DNA from: Heliocybe sulcata
Taxonomy: Eukaryota > Basidiomycota > Agaricomycetes > Gloeophyllales > Gloeophyllaceae
DNA: 64,000 nt
Assembly: GCA_004369045.1 (NCBI GenBank)
Contig: ML213511.1
Coordinates: forward strand, 780,911 to 844,910
Direction: 5' to 3'
The notes under the pieces: generated by a model
The model's database searches: none
Told to the model about the DNA's origin: nothing
What the model saw: only the letters and a program-made list of their open reading frames with translations
Position numbers and translations under genes: made by a program
In this document: positions 1-10,462 of the stretch, piece by piece
Layout of the letters: every line of letters starts with the position of its first letter
Numbering within the stretch: position 1 is the first letter of the stretch

Positions 1-1095
1 TTAGATACCATTAGAGGATGTATCTAGTGCTCATAGGTGTATATATTTGCTTTGAAACTCCCTCCAACAATGTGCAGCCTTGCCAGCTCACTGGTTGTTA
101 AGGTAGCCCTCACAGACCTTGTAAAATAGAACAAGAAATCAGTCAATGGTTCTTGATGAAAAAAATTCAAAAAGTGTACCATAGTATGTTCACACCTAGA
201 TACTCTCGCAGACAGTCCATGCGGAGGTGCTCTAAACCATGCCATTGATGAGAAGAGGGACACAGGAGTAGACAAGGTGCAAGAGCAGTGAAGGCGGCCA
301 TGGTTGCATAGATGTTTGCACTGCACAATAAGATGGCAAATCAGCCAGTGGTCCTTCAGAGCAAAGTTCGAAATACGCACCATAGAGCACTTGCACCTAG
401 CCTTGTGGCAGGTCACTCCACACGTTGGTCCAGGTTGCACTGTTGCCAGGGTGATGGACATGATGTCAGAAAGCATGTTGGAGTAATGGCGGTGGCTGGC
501 ATATGGCCCAGGCACCTGAACGCAGGACACAGTGAGCAGCAAGCCATGTGGACAAGTCAAAGCAGTGGGAATGGCAGTGGACCTGGACTGGAGGTGGAGG
601 ATGGGCGTTGGGAGAGGGATAGCATTGGCAGTGGGTCTGGGTCCGTACTCGGAGACAATTTTGAGTTTTGCAAGGCTGTGAATTCAGAAGGAAAGTGAGG
701 ATGCACCACATGCTGTATGTCTCCATGCCAAATGGCCCCAGTCCATGACTGTGGCTCCTGCCAGAACCGAGCATGCTGCATCTCTCCCTATCACCCAGAA
801 TTGATGCAGCCTTCAGCTGTGCAGGTGGAGAAAAATTTGCATAATGAGGATACTGCTGGAGTCTATTCAGTAACAAATTAAATGGACACATGAGTGGACA
901 TACCTTGCAACACAAACTGCGGATCTCCACTCCACTTGACTCACTCCATCCACTCAGCTCATCCAAGGTACTGAATTCTCCCTTCTGCTGCAGACCCTTC
1001 ATATTTGACCATCCCACTGGTGACTTTGTTTGTGTTTGCATGGAATGAGAGGGTAGTTCTGTAATGCACACAATTAATGATATGTATAGAAAGGA
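1..1095. other. No recognisable gene; CpG-poor decayed DNA
   Basis: Open frames here overlap on both strands, have biased Leu/Cys/His composition and match no family I recognise. The right part abuts the KS relic that follows and may hold mutated upstream PKS sequence, but I could not read any conserved KS motif in it. Confidence 0.4.
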
Positions 1096-1560
1096 CTGCA
1101 ACACTGCTCTTGTGGATGGCATCAACATCATCAGCAGCCCTGACATGAGTGGTAGTCAGATGTTCCTGGGTCTGGACAGAGGCCACTTCCTGAGCCAGAC
1201 AGGCTAGTGCAAGGTGTTTGATGCATCTGTGGACAGATACTTGAGCAGTGGAGGCTGTGGGCTGTCTGTGATGAAGTGGCTGTCTGCTGCTATTTCTGAG
1301 AAGGACAATAGCCTTGGTGTTATTTGCAGCATTGAGGTGAACTAGAGCAGCAATGCACACTCAATCATGCACCCACATGCGCTGATGCAGGTGAACCTCT
1401 TCCATCAGGTGCTTGCACAGACTGGCATCGACCCGCACTGCGTGAATGTGGTGAAGGTGCATGGGACAGGGTCGCAGGCTGGGGACCTGATTGAGCTTGA
1501 GATTATCTGGAATGCCTTTGCAGTGAGGAGGGCAAACTGCATACTTCCAGACTCAAGCAG
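1096..1560 (+). pseudogene. Polyketide synthase ketosynthase (KS) domain relic
   Basis: Read in one frame, this stretch matches the C-terminal half of a fungal type I PKS ketosynthase, the domain that condenses acyl units during polyketide assembly. The active-site cysteine context [17 protein letters not shown] is followed by GHFLSQTG, then the histidine motif VKVHGTGSQAGD and IELEIIWNAFAVRR. Two in-frame TAG stops fall where the family has Gln (after FLSQTG and after GVICSIEVN). The domain lacks its N-terminal third and the second active-site His region (NIGH) cannot be read. No acyltransferase or ACP sequence follows. What I see is an orphan fragment. The intact gene was probably a non-reducing PKS, but that subtype is inferred from residue patterns only. 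Confidence 0.8.
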
Positions 1561-1660
1561 CCAGTCCTCTTCACCTCTCTGCCAATGCCGAGAAATGGTG
1601 GAAATACGAGGGCCAATCAATGAAAGTCTTCACATTACGCATCCACTGGATCTGCTGCTG

Positions 1661-2260
1661 TAGGCAGTCCAGGGACCAGACATAGATTGCATTGTGGTGC
1701 TTATCGAGCACCTTGGCAGTGACTGAAGGCTGCATCGCTGATGCCAGAGCATGGTCAGCGATGTCACCAAATTTGTCTGGACATGCAATTGTATCGACCA
1801 CTGAGGTCCGGCTAACCAGATAACATCTTTGTCGAGTTTTTTGCTGCAAGCATGGAAGCAAAAATGAGCATATTATAACCTTGAGAGTATGCCATGACAA
1901 ACCTGATGACATTTGGCTCCTTCACAAGAACAGCATCTGATAGTACAGATAGTACAAGTTCGGCTGTCTGACCTCAATACTGCACTACTGTTGGGACAGT
2001 CGAGTCTCAGACACTAACCACCGTCTGCATGCAGTCAGCCTGGTACCAGTGTCAAATAGTGGATAGAATGGCCTAGGGTGGATGGGGAGAATAATGTAAA
2101 TCAAGAAACATACACTAGGATGTATTATTGAGTGATCTGGTTAGTCCTCAGTGATTACAAACATGCTCAGCATGGCCAAGACAGTGGTATCCAGGTATAC
2201 TGCCCTGGCTGTTAGATAGATGTTACTGCTAACTCTAATTATTTCAGTCTGCTATACTGC
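1661..2260. other. No gene seen
   Basis: Only short shadow frames are present. I see no splice-supported coding signal or repeat boundary in this 600 bp. Confidence 0.4.
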
Positions 2261-2588
2261 TCAGAACCACCCCTGGAGGTGCCCTAGAAGGGGTACTAGG
2301 CAAAAGCGGTATCTGGTGATGTAGTGAATGGATCCACCTGGGGTCTTGAGCAAGTATGGAGGGTCATATGGGAAGATCATGCTCTCAAAATATCCCAGCC
2401 TGTACCCCCCTGTACACGCCCATCCGTGCGAAGTCAGTCTTCCACCGATACTGGACGCCAGCTGTTGCTGCGGCACCATCGCCAATCTTTGTCCAAGGTC
2501 GGCTTGGCATTGGACCAATACCCGACCGGAACATAAAGTTGGGATCGTGCAATTGAAGTACTGGAATGACCTCTGCCTCAAGCATCAA
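2261..2588 (-). pseudogene. Unidentified coding relic with one frameshift
   Basis: Two overlapping minus-strand frames read as one protein if a frameshift near 2,385 is allowed. The upstream frame holds IPVLQLHDPNFMFRSGIG, then PMPSRPW and GVQYRWKTDFARMGVYRG. The downstream frame holds FPYDPPYLLKTPG and YRFCLVPLLGHLQGW. The composition (many Pro, Tyr, Trp, Arg) looks like real protein rather than chance translation, but I do not recognise the family and assign no function. One in-frame stop (after GVQAGIF) and the frame change indicate a broken gene. Confidence 0.35.
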
Positions 2589-2759
2589 GTTGACATTGAG
2601 CGGAGACGTTCCCGTAAGTGTACGCTCATGCTGTAGGGATGTCGTCTCTTTGCTGCCCTGACATTACTTTGGTGACATGTATATGTTGCTAGTAGCATAT
2701 GTTTGATAATGGAGACTCCCAAGACAATAAACATGTATTAGAATGGCATAGTGATATAG

Positions 2760-3330
2760 CTAAAGATAAAATCATCTATCAGGGGGTTTTGTATGCACTA
2801 AAGCAGTGAGCCCCCCGCTGGGTACCTTCGACAGTCATCACGAGCTCATCCACCTTCATGTTGTCGCCAGTCTTCTAGTGTTCTATGATCTGTGAGAAGC
2901 AGCCCAGCTGTCGAGCATAGAATCAGCAGCGGGTATCTTAATCGAAACATGAATACTCACTTTGACGGCTCGACTGACCCATGCTCATATTCCTCGCGTG
3001 TCTCCTCGAGCAGCCTATCAACAACACTCCAGGCAGCCTCGGTATCCAACACAAGTGTAGTGTCCTCAATCACTGCTTAGTAGGCAACTCGACAGCAGAT
3101 GAGCTGAGCTGTGTACCTTGGCGTATAGATTCTCGCAGAGCATAGGGATCCTTATGTTGTGCGGAGCTGAATGTCCAGGATTGAGACGGCCAAAGCTCTG
3201 TAAGGTCTCCAGATGTGAATATTGTGAGATTCTATGTGTATTCCGGAATGGATATACATACCAGCTTAGCCATGATACCCGTTAATGTTCTTGCCGAGCC
3301 AGGCATCTCTGCTTTACCATGACACAATGT
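2760..3330 (-). CDS. Putative small spliced gene or relic, function unknown
   Basis: Short coding-like segments on the minus strand are joined by good GT-AG signals. One exon reads RLNPGHSAPHNIRIPMLCENLYAK and is followed by a ~41 bp intron. The next reads VIEDTTLVLDTEAAWSVVDR and LLEETREEYEHGS and ends at a GTGAGT donor near 2,957. Downstream, LGCFSQIIEH is followed by a TAG and then KTGDNMKVDELVMTVEG. The acidic, helix-like composition and clean donors argue for a real former gene. The TAG may mean decay or an unrecognised intron. I cannot name the family and the ends are approximate. Confidence 0.3.
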
Positions 3331-3339
3331 TTTTAGCAA

Positions 3340-4510
3340 ACCGCTTCCGGGAGCTTGTCAGATTGCTAAATAAAGAGTAAGGACAGATGTTAGCCAGTCT
3401 CAAGTGCAACGGTCTGGTAGGACTGTGTCACTTGCAGATCTGGCTTGGGCACAATATTGCCACCCAGGTGACAGAGACTCGGACTTGACTCTCAATGAGG
3501 CCAGTAATGGATACCATGTCACGAGAAGTGATATGAAATGATGGAAAGAAGGGAGATTGAAGGTGGAAAGGGACTGGCAAATGAGCAAGGATGGTGCAAG
3601 TTCCCAAGTTTGAACTTTGAACAGGGGCCATGAAAATTGCAGACTTTGCACCAACCGTGGGATCCTGAGTCACATGCACACGCAGCACGCAAACACCTCA
3701 TTTGCCAGGACTCGCCGGTGCAAAGCAACCATGCAAATGGCAGCGGACTGCTCAGCGCTCAGCGCTGAGCTACGGCATACTTAAGATTGAAGCTTAGCAC
3801 TTCACATATACAATTGTCATTTTGTCCTATGCACATAAGCGCCAGCGCTGTCACGGTTTTCCATGCAATGCTTGTCAGGTATCATCTTACGACATACTAT
3901 TGGTATCAACCGGGAGCTCAATCTGACGTCCTGGCAGACAACAAGTAGAGATCTGGATTCCGACATTGATTCGTCCTCAAGCAGGACATTCCGACAACGT
4001 TGGAGTCCGACAGCAATTTGGTATCCCGACTCCAATCTCGCGACAATGCATAGCTAAATTGGGTGTGTAGGGGTGGCAAAATCGAAAATACATTTTTGCA
4101 GCTGGCAGTTGAAATCAAGTTTTGTCTGCAATGAAGAGCTATGGGACCCCTTATAGAGCCCTGAGAAATCCCACATCAGTAGCCCCCATAGCTGGATCCC
4201 TACAGCTACCACAAATCATCTTGATTGCAAGAAACTACTACTAGATCTAGGACCAGGAAGAAATTTGGATCTAGGTGACCACCCTGTTGCATATGAACTA
4301 TTTTGAGACTGTAGTAACTAAGCAACAGCCATCAAATACAAGATCTATGAAAAATTTGGGTCTAAATGGCTACCCTATTGCATATGTAGTATTTTTAGAG
4401 TCTAGTAAACAAGGGTACACAAAGGCCATGACATCATAGACCCGTACAAATTTTTCTGAGTTTTTTCTGATTTGTTCCTGATTTTATAGCAGTCCTGGAA
4501 GCTGTTTTGC
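3340..4510. other. No gene identified
   Basis: Several 60-85 codon frames exist on both strands but none shows conserved motifs or splice support. The stretch 4,130-4,440 contains two similar A/T-rich segments (ccctattgcatatg and ccctgttgcatatg contexts), suggesting an internal duplication of about 100 bp. Confidence 0.35.
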
Positions 4511-4540
4511 CTATTTGGGACAGGATTCCCACCCTGGGTC

Positions 4541-4835
4541 CCTACAAAGGGGGGTCTACAAGAGGTTTACAAACTGCCTACAAATGCTTATGAGAAGCTA
4601 CAAGAGGTCTACAAAGGGTCTACAAACTGCTTACAAGCAGCTACAAGAGGTCTACAAGGGGTCTACAAGACCAGTTACAAGGACCAGTATGGAGCTACAA
4701 GCCATCTACAAAAGTGCTTTCAGAGCTACAAGAGCCTACAAGGCTAGTTACAAGCCCATTACAAGAAGGGCCACAAGAGGGCTACAAGCCATCTACAAAG
4801 CTACAAGCCTTCAGGCCTTTACAACCTTGCTAGCT
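4541..4835 (+). repeat. Degenerate CTACAAG-type tandem repeat
   Basis: The motif CTACAAG, often extended as GGTCTACAAAGG, recurs at irregular 9-20 bp spacing across about 290 bp. The open frame across it (Tyr-Lys-Arg-Ser/Gly-Leu-Gln) is simply the repeat translated and is not called as a gene. The array stops abruptly near 4,835. Confidence 0.75.
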
Positions 4836-4939
4836 ATGTAGGTCTTATCTTGACAATGGACTTATGGATAGGACAGGCTATTTGTTAACAAATAAACTGC
4901 TCACAACTCTGAACTGATGGGTCCAGCAACTAGAGGCTT

Positions 4940-5640
4940 GACCGAGTCTCACAGCAGTAAGAACTGCTCTGAGAATACGTTCAGCGAGGACACAACTGGG
5001 TCGACAATCTTGATGTTGCAGTCTTACACCAGTAGGAAGTGCTCTGAGGAATGCGTCCAATGTGAGGAAATCTTGACAATGAGGAGAACATTGACACTGA
5101 GGTAGGCATGTGGTTCTCACAGCAGTAAAACTGTGGTGAGATGGTACTGCATTAGTGGGCATCCAGTGTCACGAGCGAGTAGACGTACAGGCATGACACA
5201 AAACTGCAAGACTGTCAGGATAGCCTGGCCATCAAGGTGGTATGTCCTGATGCAATGGGCTTTGCAAGTTGTAGAGACCATGCTCCCCCCTGATGTCAAT
5301 GGCACCAACCTGCAATGCCAGCTCCCACCCGACAACAACCTCCATCTTGCCCGCTGCAGACTTGGCAACCAAGTAATGTGTCAAGCAACCAGGCACCCAC
5401 AGCCAGGCCTCACAGCAGTAAAAACTGCTTTGATGCATACATCCACCATAATACAATATTGGTGACAGGGCATCTTGACATTGAGGCAGGCATCTGGGTC
5501 CTGCTGCAGTAAACCTGCAGTGAGACAGCAAAGGGAGCAGGGGAGAAGCTGCACATCAGCAAGAGATTGCAATGAGTTTGAACACAACTGGGTGTTTCCT
5601 GGCACATGGGATGTGGTGTGCATGCAGACTTAGCAGTTTC
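4940..5640. repeat. Dispersed repeat cluster A with 25-28 bp palindromes
   Basis: Palindromic units centred on GCAGTAAAACTGC-like cores lie at 4,947-4,974, 5,023-5,049, 5,115-5,141 and 5,408-5,432, with a weak one at 5,510-5,526. The segment 5,220-5,350 is repeated in inverse orientation at about 8,740-8,850 and 9,215-9,300 (shared key stretch: GACATCAGGGGGGAGCATGG). No coding motif is visible. It could be a decayed nonautonomous DNA transposon family. Confidence 0.65.
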
Positions 5641-6228
5641 ACGCCCATTTGATGGGTGCTTAAACTGTAATTTATCCTGCTGCCCTTCGTTATGCGCGGC
5701 ATCTCAATTTTTCTTCTTTGAATATAGGCAGAGAGCTTGTAGAGTACCAGATACTTAGTCAAATGGCAAAGGTGTAATGATACCAATATGAGATGTCTAC
5801 AATATGGGATTTTGGTGTATTCAGTCCAGAGTCAAACACGGTACTGCTTTGCATCAAGATGGTCAACAAATCACTAGTGCATGCAGGGATTTGAGGAACT
5901 CCTTCTTCAGAAGCATATGGAGGCTGTGAGCTTCCCCTTTCTCCAAGCAAAGTTGGTGCTTTTCCACACTGGCCATGAATTAGTGACAACTGACTGAAGG
6001 GATGGTTGACTCACAGATGATGGACAAGCCTGGTCTGTGCAAACCCCATCTGCTCACATGCATGCAGCGGCACCGGGCACAGGAAGTCATGGTCTGGCTG
6101 AGATGACCTGAGGGCCTGCTTTTGCTGTGCTTTGCGCCTTAAGCACCTTTCCTTTCTTTTCTGCATTCACTTTTCTATTTTGTGATTGGCACCAGATAAA
6201 GTTGGACATTCTTTCTGGTCAACTAGCA
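5641..6228. other. No gene seen
   Basis: Only short shadow frames. This stretch lies downstream of the JmjC gene's 3' end and presumably contains its terminator, but no clear polyadenylation signal can be singled out. Confidence 0.35.
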
Positions 6229-8121
6229 TCAGCTCAGGGTCAGTAATAACATCATCTTTTCACAGTGGTTAGACGTGGTATATGCTACAGGCTGTGACAT
6301 ACCAGTGGGATCACAGGTGTAATCAATCACTGCATTCCTGTGAAACTTCATCTGCTGTGATAAAGAGAGCCAGGCATACCATAGCACATCATAGAAGTGC
6401 AGGACATCTTCACCCCAATCTGTGATTATCCTCTGTATGTGAAGCTCCTGCCTGACATGTTCTGTGAGAGGAAGATCCGAAACAGAAAGGAAATCCAGAG
6501 CAACTTTAATGCTATTGCTGATGTTGCAGACCTGAGATTCCATCGCAGGTTAATGATCATTGTGCCTGAGTCAAACAAAAGATACACTGTTGATGAGCAC
6601 AACCAGCAGGAATGAACATCACTTCACCAGGACGTTGTTTGATCTCCCAGGGTACAATGTCATATTCGACCCATAGGGGATCCAGCATTTCCTGCAAAAC
6701 ATATGTCTTCTGATTGTGGATTGGATCTCCCATCTCTTTGCCCATGTCACTCTCTGATATCAGCTTGCAGATGCTTGAACACATGGACCTGGGAAAAATG
6801 TGCCATACAGCACTTCCAGGGCTTCTGTCTTCTTCCGCTACAGCATAAAGCATCAGGTTTACAGCGAATGTTACGTCAAGGTGAAGATGTGTGGTCCCAT
6901 GCTGGCTGTAAGTTTGTGTACCATGTACATTGTTCATCTTCGGTCTTGGATATTGATTAGAGCCATGCAAGATTACTCAGAGCAAAATATGACTCACACC
7001 AAGATCCAGGATAACTCCGTTAGGAGGGAAGTGCACTGTCAAGTTTGCAACACCCTCCAGGTGTGTATAATCAGGCACAAGGAGCACATCTACAAAGGCT
7101 TTGAACAACTGAGGAAACCTCATGCTAAACTCGGTATCGGGAGGCCAGTCCTGTCAAATGGGAATATCATCAGCTGCTCACATATGGTTGATCAGACATC
7201 ATTAACTTTGAGCTTCAAAGGCCTGCCATTACTAGACGATTCAAACCTCTGAAAAAAATCTCTGACAGCCGTAGAGCTGCTGATGTTTGTCTCACAGTCT
7301 ACAACTGACACAACATCGGACCCATCAGTATCAGCAAAGTAGTCCAGACCCCAACTCCCTTGCATAGCACCCAATATGTCTCCCACTATAAAAGGTTGAC
7401 CTTCGGACCAAAGAGACAGGAATTTCTTGTTGTCAAGGTCACATGTATGAAAGTGAGGGATGTCTGATTTGAATGTTGCACTGACATCTCCAACTCCACT
7501 GAGCTGCCTAATGGTACTTGGCATTAGTGATTGGTCAACAGAACTGCACCAAACATACCTGGATGACCATTGCTCTATGATATCACACATGTCAGACAAA
7601 TGGGACTTGACCTCATTCTTGTCGAAGCAAGTGACAGGATGGATGTTGTCGCAATGCTTCATACATGCAATCTTGGCCTGGAGGAAAACAAGTTAAGATG
7701 GCAACTTGTGACAGGAGAATAAGCTGACCTGGTGACACTCATCACAGAATTCTCGGCCACACTCGACACAGAGCCACATTAACGCAAACAGAGTTGAGTG
7801 ACAATAGTCTTAAGCACATAGCTCAAGAATGGGACACCGAATGATACAAGAAAGAACCCACCACAGGTGACTCTTACCTGCAACTCCCATTGCCTATGGA
7901 CAAGACAAGGATGTCCTTGCCGGTGTGCATCTTTGGACAAAATGGGTAGAAGGAGCTCCGTGCAATCACACTTTGCGCCAGGGCATAAGTTAGGTCCAAT
8001 ACAACAGCGGGAGCACATACCTGCTGGGACAATACAAGATCCTGGGGAAACAGCTGATTGAATACTTACCAGTTCTCAGGCCTGACATCTCCATCACGTT
8101 CTTCAAAAGTAACTTGAACAT
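6229..8121 (-). CDS. KDM3-like JmjC-domain protein (histone demethylase family)
   Basis: A multi-exon minus-strand gene. Exons read approximately 8,121-8,070, 8,040-7,878, 7,808-7,729, 7,677-7,198, 7,150-6,998, ~6,960-6,620 and ~6,550-6,229, with GT-AG introns of about 30-70 bp. The start is the ATG at 8,121, preceded by an in-frame TGA. The N-terminal part is Cys-rich (GMCSRCCIGPNLCPGAKC, then WLCVECGREFCDECHQ), like the zinc module of KDM3/JMJD1-type proteins. A linker LWSEGQPFIVGDILG leads to WPPDTEFSMRFPQLF and the JmjC fold. The Fe(II) ligands are visible: HLD in THLHLDVTFAVN and the distal His in FIPAGCAHQ. The family uses Fe(II) and 2-oxoglutarate to oxidise methyl-lysine on histones in the nucleus. 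The sixth/seventh exon junction near 6,600 is not clean and could be a frameshift. The N terminus is short for the family and may be truncated by the adjacent repeat. Confidence 0.78.
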
Positions 8122-8149
8122 GGTTCACTTCATCATGATGAGTGCAATG

Positions 8150-9345
8150 AAATCCTGGTGGTGAGTTTGGAAGCATGCAAGTACCTGACTATCCAATAAA
8201 GTGGCATTCCTTCTCATCAGCAGAGCAAGGCCAAGGCAGGAGTCAGAGCGTGGGGGCAATGGCATGCCTTTGCCTGCGTTATTGTCTCTGACATAGGCAT
8301 GCATCCACGTCTCACAACAGTAAAACTGTAATATGCAATTGGCTGTTGAGCCGGATGTCTGCATCTCACAGCAGTAAAACTGCGCTGAGACTGTTGCCAT
8401 TGAGCTGGACCCGGTAGGATGAGGGATAGAGGTGCCTGTCTGAATGGGCACAAAACTGCTAAGTCTGTGGCACACCACAACTCATGTGTCGCCTGCCACA
8501 ACTCACATCTCAGCATGCCCACAGTTCCTCTCATCCTCTCTTGCCAATGCATAGCCTCTCCCTCGTCATCTCACCACAGTTTTACTGTGGTGAGACCCGG
8601 ATGCCTGCCTCAACATCAAGATACCCCATTGTCAATATCGTATCATGGTGGGCATATGTGTTAAAGCAGTTTTTACTGCTGTGAGGCCTGGTCGCTCAAC
8701 ATGTTACTTGGTCGCCAAGTCTGCAGCGGGCAAGATGGTGGTTATTGCAGGTTGGTGCCATTGACATCAGGGGGGAGCATGGTCTCTACAACTTGCAAAG
8801 CCCATTGCATCAGGACAGACCACCTTGATGGCCAGGTTATCCAACAGTCTTGCAGTGTTGTGTGATGCTCATACATCTGCTTGTTCATGAATGCAGTCTT
8901 TGTCTGCAGTGCAGTTGTCACCTCACTGTCTTGCTGCACTTTTACTGCTATCAGACTCTGCTGCTCTTGCCATGGACATATCTGTCAAAACAGTAGCCTT
9001 GCACCATTGCTATGCTTCTCCCTCATCTGCAAGATTTCCCCTCACCCTCACTATTGTCTTGCTGTTGCAGATGCATACCATACCTCAACATCAAGTTTTC
9101 TGACTCAGCTGCCTCACGCTGGACGTATGCCTCAAAGCAGTTTTTACTGCTTTGAGACCCAGTCATGCACCTGCTTGCTGGATGTGTCACACAAGAAAGA
9201 TGGAGGTTGTTGTCAGGTGGGAGCTGGCATTGCAGGCTGGTGCCATTGACATCAGGGGGGAGCATGGTCTCTATGACTTGCGAAGCCTGTTGCATCAAGA
9301 CAGACTGCTGTGATGACCAGGTTGTCTGGCAAGCTTCCACATACA
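8150..9345. repeat. Dispersed repeat cluster B with perfect palindromes
   Basis: Same family as the cluster at 4.9-5.6 kb. Palindromes lie at 8,309-8,332, 8,364-8,390, 8,569-8,595 (12 bp perfect arms around TTT), 8,661-8,686 and 9,131-9,156 (11 bp perfect arms around TTTT). Two copies of the GACATCAGGGGGGAGCATGG segment sit at about 8,763 and 9,249. The part 8,820-9,200 recurs at 52,550-52,960. No protein is encoded. Confidence 0.7.
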
Positions 9346-10462
9346 TCAGGAAAATGCAAAACTGTCTTTCGATCACTTTCCGACGATCTTCCGCTCTTAG
9401 TCGGGCGAAAGCCGCCGAAAAAGCCCCAAAAAGAGCAACATCAAAAATAAGTCAAGTTTTTCTTATGGTGGTCTTGTATTGGTCTTCGATGTATCAGACA
9501 TCGAGACCTTATTCTTACACTCAACTTGGACAGAGATCTTAGCCTACTTAGGGTATACCTGTAGAGTTTGGTCTGACGTTTATTTATTCTTATGCTCACA
9601 TTCGGCGGTCTTACGGCCATCTTGGTCGACTTATTTATGCCTTCTCTAATGGCTAAGACGGAGCAAAGCACAATCTAAGTTTACCAAGATCGGCCGTAAG
9701 CCACGCAAACGCCAGGAAAGGATCCAGCAAAGACCGTTGAGACTTGCCTGAGACCGCGTAAAGTTTACGCCAAGTCGTCGTTAAGCTGTAGATAATACAT
9801 ACTGAAGTATGAAAGATCCACTAAAGTTTGCAAAAAAGATTCAAGTAAGTATATAAGGAATACTGAACTCAGTCCAAAAGAAGTCACAAGACTCCAACAA
9901 GATGAAGACAAAACAAGTAACAAGCACGGAAAGTCTGGTAAGATTCAGATGAAGAGTGTCCTGAGAAGTCAAAAGAGATAGGTGATTGTTGCGAAAGTAC
10001 CAAAAGTCTGACAGGACTCGGAGAGCGCATATCAAGAAACCCTGCTTAAGACCGTCTGAAGTTAAATGTAAGTACGAAAACCCCGGGTAGATCAGCGGCA
10101 AAAGACATACAAAGAGTGAGTCAAGATTCAGAGGGCTTGAAAATGGTATGAGGGAAAGATCGGCCAGCACGAGGTTGAGGTCATGATGCGAAGTAAGGTC
10201 GACAAAGAGAGATACACGGAAGTAGCGAGTTGGTACCAAGACAGCGACCGCACAAAGAGCAAGAAGATGGTGTTTAGAATCTGCTGCCGTACTGCCTCGT
10301 ATAGCAAGAACATAAGCGCGTCCACGAATGGTCGAATCCCAAGATGTGGTAAGCAGCAGGCACCACCGAACAATGCCTGCGAATGGGTGTATGACCTTCA
10401 TGAAAAGAAGCAACGTAGGTGTAAGGTTAAAGACATCTGTAAGGGAAGATTCACGTACAAGA

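Noticed and set aside
6229-8121. TET/JBP dioxygenase (a known KDZ companion in fungi) as identity of the dioxygenase-like gene
   Set aside because: The motif order (DLDNKKFLSLW, HLD, WHIF, FIPAGCAHQ) is that of JmjC/KDM3 proteins, and no KDZ terminus encloses it.
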